NCBI GenBank assembly: GCA_014238625.1
Contig: JABAAS010000070.1
Location: 1 to 6,277, forward strand
Direction: 5' to 3'
Length of the DNA stretch: 6,277 nucleotides
Source of the DNA: Alphaproteobacteria bacterium
GTDB lineage: Bacteria > Pseudomonadota > Alphaproteobacteria > JABAAW01
Shown piece by piece: positions 5,770-6,277 of this stretch. Both the position numbers and the translations under genes were made by a program. The first letter of the stretch is position 1; each line of letters begins with the position of its first letter. The notes beneath the pieces were generated by a model. That model was given only the letters and a program-made list of their open reading frames with translations. It was not told the origin of the DNA and made no database searches.

Positions 5770-5909
5770 TAAGTTTTAACAGAGTGTGTTACAAAGTATC
5801 TATAGATTTTGTTTTGTTTTGAGTTTGTTTTTGCGTCTTTTGTTTTCTCGCCTTACCTTTTAGCAAAGAATATAAGGATAGATATAACGATATAATTACT
5901 AGATTTGTT

Positions 5910-5950
5910 AAAAAAACTCAACCCCCACCGCAAAAACGATGAGGGTTGAG
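5910..5950 (-). terminator. Intrinsic terminator after potD
   Basis: Read on the minus strand, CTCAACCCTCATCG pairs with CGGTGGGGGTTGAG over 14 bp around a 6-nt TTTTTG loop, followed by seven U (A run at 5910-5916). Two of the pairs are G-U wobbles on the minus strand and would be A-C mismatches on the plus strand. The stem is thus better in the direction of potD transcription. It begins 36 bp past the potD stop and separates potD from potB. Confidence 0.93.
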
Positions 5951-5986
5951 CAAATTACTTATCCGCTAAGTAGAGCGGTTAGTTTT

Positions 5987-6277
5987 TTATCGAGCGAGCC
6001 AAGCTTGGAACTGCTCGTCGATTTCATCACGCTTATCAGCCCAGAAATCGAAGTTATATAGCAGAACGTTTTTGGCGTTTCCTGGGTCTGTTGGCATATG
6101 AGGAGCCATATCGATTCCGAGACTTGCGTGCTTTCCGACCAGAGGAGCGGAAGAAGAGCGCGCTGGCCCATAAGATATGTACTTAGCTTGATCGGCTAGC
6201 CTTTGCGTATCAGTAGCGAAGTAGAGATAGTGCAAGACGGCGTCCAAGTTTTTAGTTCCTTTAGGAATGATCCATCC
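5987..6277 (-). CDS. potD: Polyamine-type ABC transporter substrate-binding protein, C-terminal part (5' end outside window)
   Basis: Periplasmic binding protein that captures the substrate for the PotB/PotC permeases. Only the last 96 residues are in the window; the frame is open to the window edge, and the codon at 6247-6245 (TTG) is an internal leucine, not a start. The visible part begins GWIIPKGTKNLDAVLHYLYF, where WxIPKGxKN matches the family, then ATDTQRLADQAKYISYGPAR (YISYGPxR is characteristic), later HMPTDPGNAKN, FDFWAD and the terminal QAWLAR. This is the normal C-terminus of PotD/PotF-like proteins, ending with TAA at 5989-5987. Its own terminator follows. Together with potB and potC downstream on the same strand it identifies the importer; the substrate (spermidine, putrescine or other) is not determined by these residues. 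Confidence 0.9.
   Translation of the reverse strand, partial: GWIIPKGTKNLDAVLHYLYFATDTQRLADQAKYISYGPARSSSAPLVGKHASLGIDMAPHMPTDPGNAKNVLLYNFDFWADKRDEIDEQFQAWLAR

Larger units (their letters stand above)
5676..5986. other. potD-potB intergenic region (311 bp)
   Basis: No gene is seen. On the potD side lies the potD terminator (5910-5950). Next comes AT-rich DNA with gatata repeats (5881-5896), and a T/G tract with three TTTTG units (5807-5821). A 10-bp palindrome ATCTATAGAT lies at 5798-5807. Then come the degenerate direct repeats (5703-5769), ending 27 bp before the potB start. The gap should hold the potB promoter, but no convincing -35/-10 pair was found. The best was minus-strand TTGTAA (5793-5788) with TAAAAC 17 bp on, 4 of 6 matches each. 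Confidence 0.6.

Noticed and set aside
5798..5807. ATCTATAGAT palindrome in the potD-potB gap
   Set aside because: A 10-bp perfect palindrome in very AT-rich DNA is weak evidence for a binding site. It is mentioned only as part of the intergenic description.
5959..6171. 70-codon minus-strand frame overlapping potD
   Set aside because: It is a shifted frame over the well-conserved PotD C-terminus, and there is no sign of a frameshift in potD itself.

Overview
The window reads as chromosomal DNA of a flagellated alphaproteobacterium of moderate to low G+C. This rests on protein family resemblance (compact FlgB/FlgC/FliE, a PotB-type permease with a long periplasmic insert, a GltB glutamate synthase) and on AT-rich spacers. 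The genus cannot be named from the sequence alone, and a host-associated lifestyle would be speculation.

Layout from left to right. (1) Positions 1-703 (+): the 3' end of gltB, the large subunit of glutamate synthase, with an unusual in-frame 12-bp tandem repeat encoding DTSL units. (2) Positions 704-781: a short convergent spacer with a second, unrelated 12-bp tandem repeat. (3) Positions 782-2086 (-): the flagellar rod genes flgB-flgC-fliE, transcribed leftward. flgB and flgC overlap by one base (TAATG). fliE follows after a 124-bp spacer with A-tracts and a possible promoter. A strong sigma-54 (-24/-12) promoter match, TGGCAC-N5-TTGCT, lies upstream of flgB. (4) Positions 2260-3438 (+): an apparently solitary DNA amino-methyltransferase, divergent from flgB, with its own extended -10 and a clear ribosome binding site. 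(5) Positions 3521-6277 (-): a polyamine-type ABC importer in the order potD (C-terminal part only), potB, potC. A well-formed intrinsic terminator follows potD. The 311-bp gap before potB also holds four degenerate direct repeats of 15-17 bp period. No ATPase (potA) gene lies in the window.

How the genes work together: FlgB and FlgC form the proximal rod and FliE is the adaptor between the MS ring and rod, so the trio makes an early basal-body unit, apparently under RpoN control. PotD, PotB and PotC are the periplasmic binding protein and two membrane permeases of one importer. The potD terminator suggests the binding protein and the permeases are not transcribed at equal levels. GltB (nitrogen assimilation) and the methyltransferase have no visible functional link to their neighbours. 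No clearly novel multi-gene system is visible. The most notable signals are the sigma-54 site shared with a divergent methyltransferase gene, the repeats upstream of potB, and the DTSL repeat in GltB.
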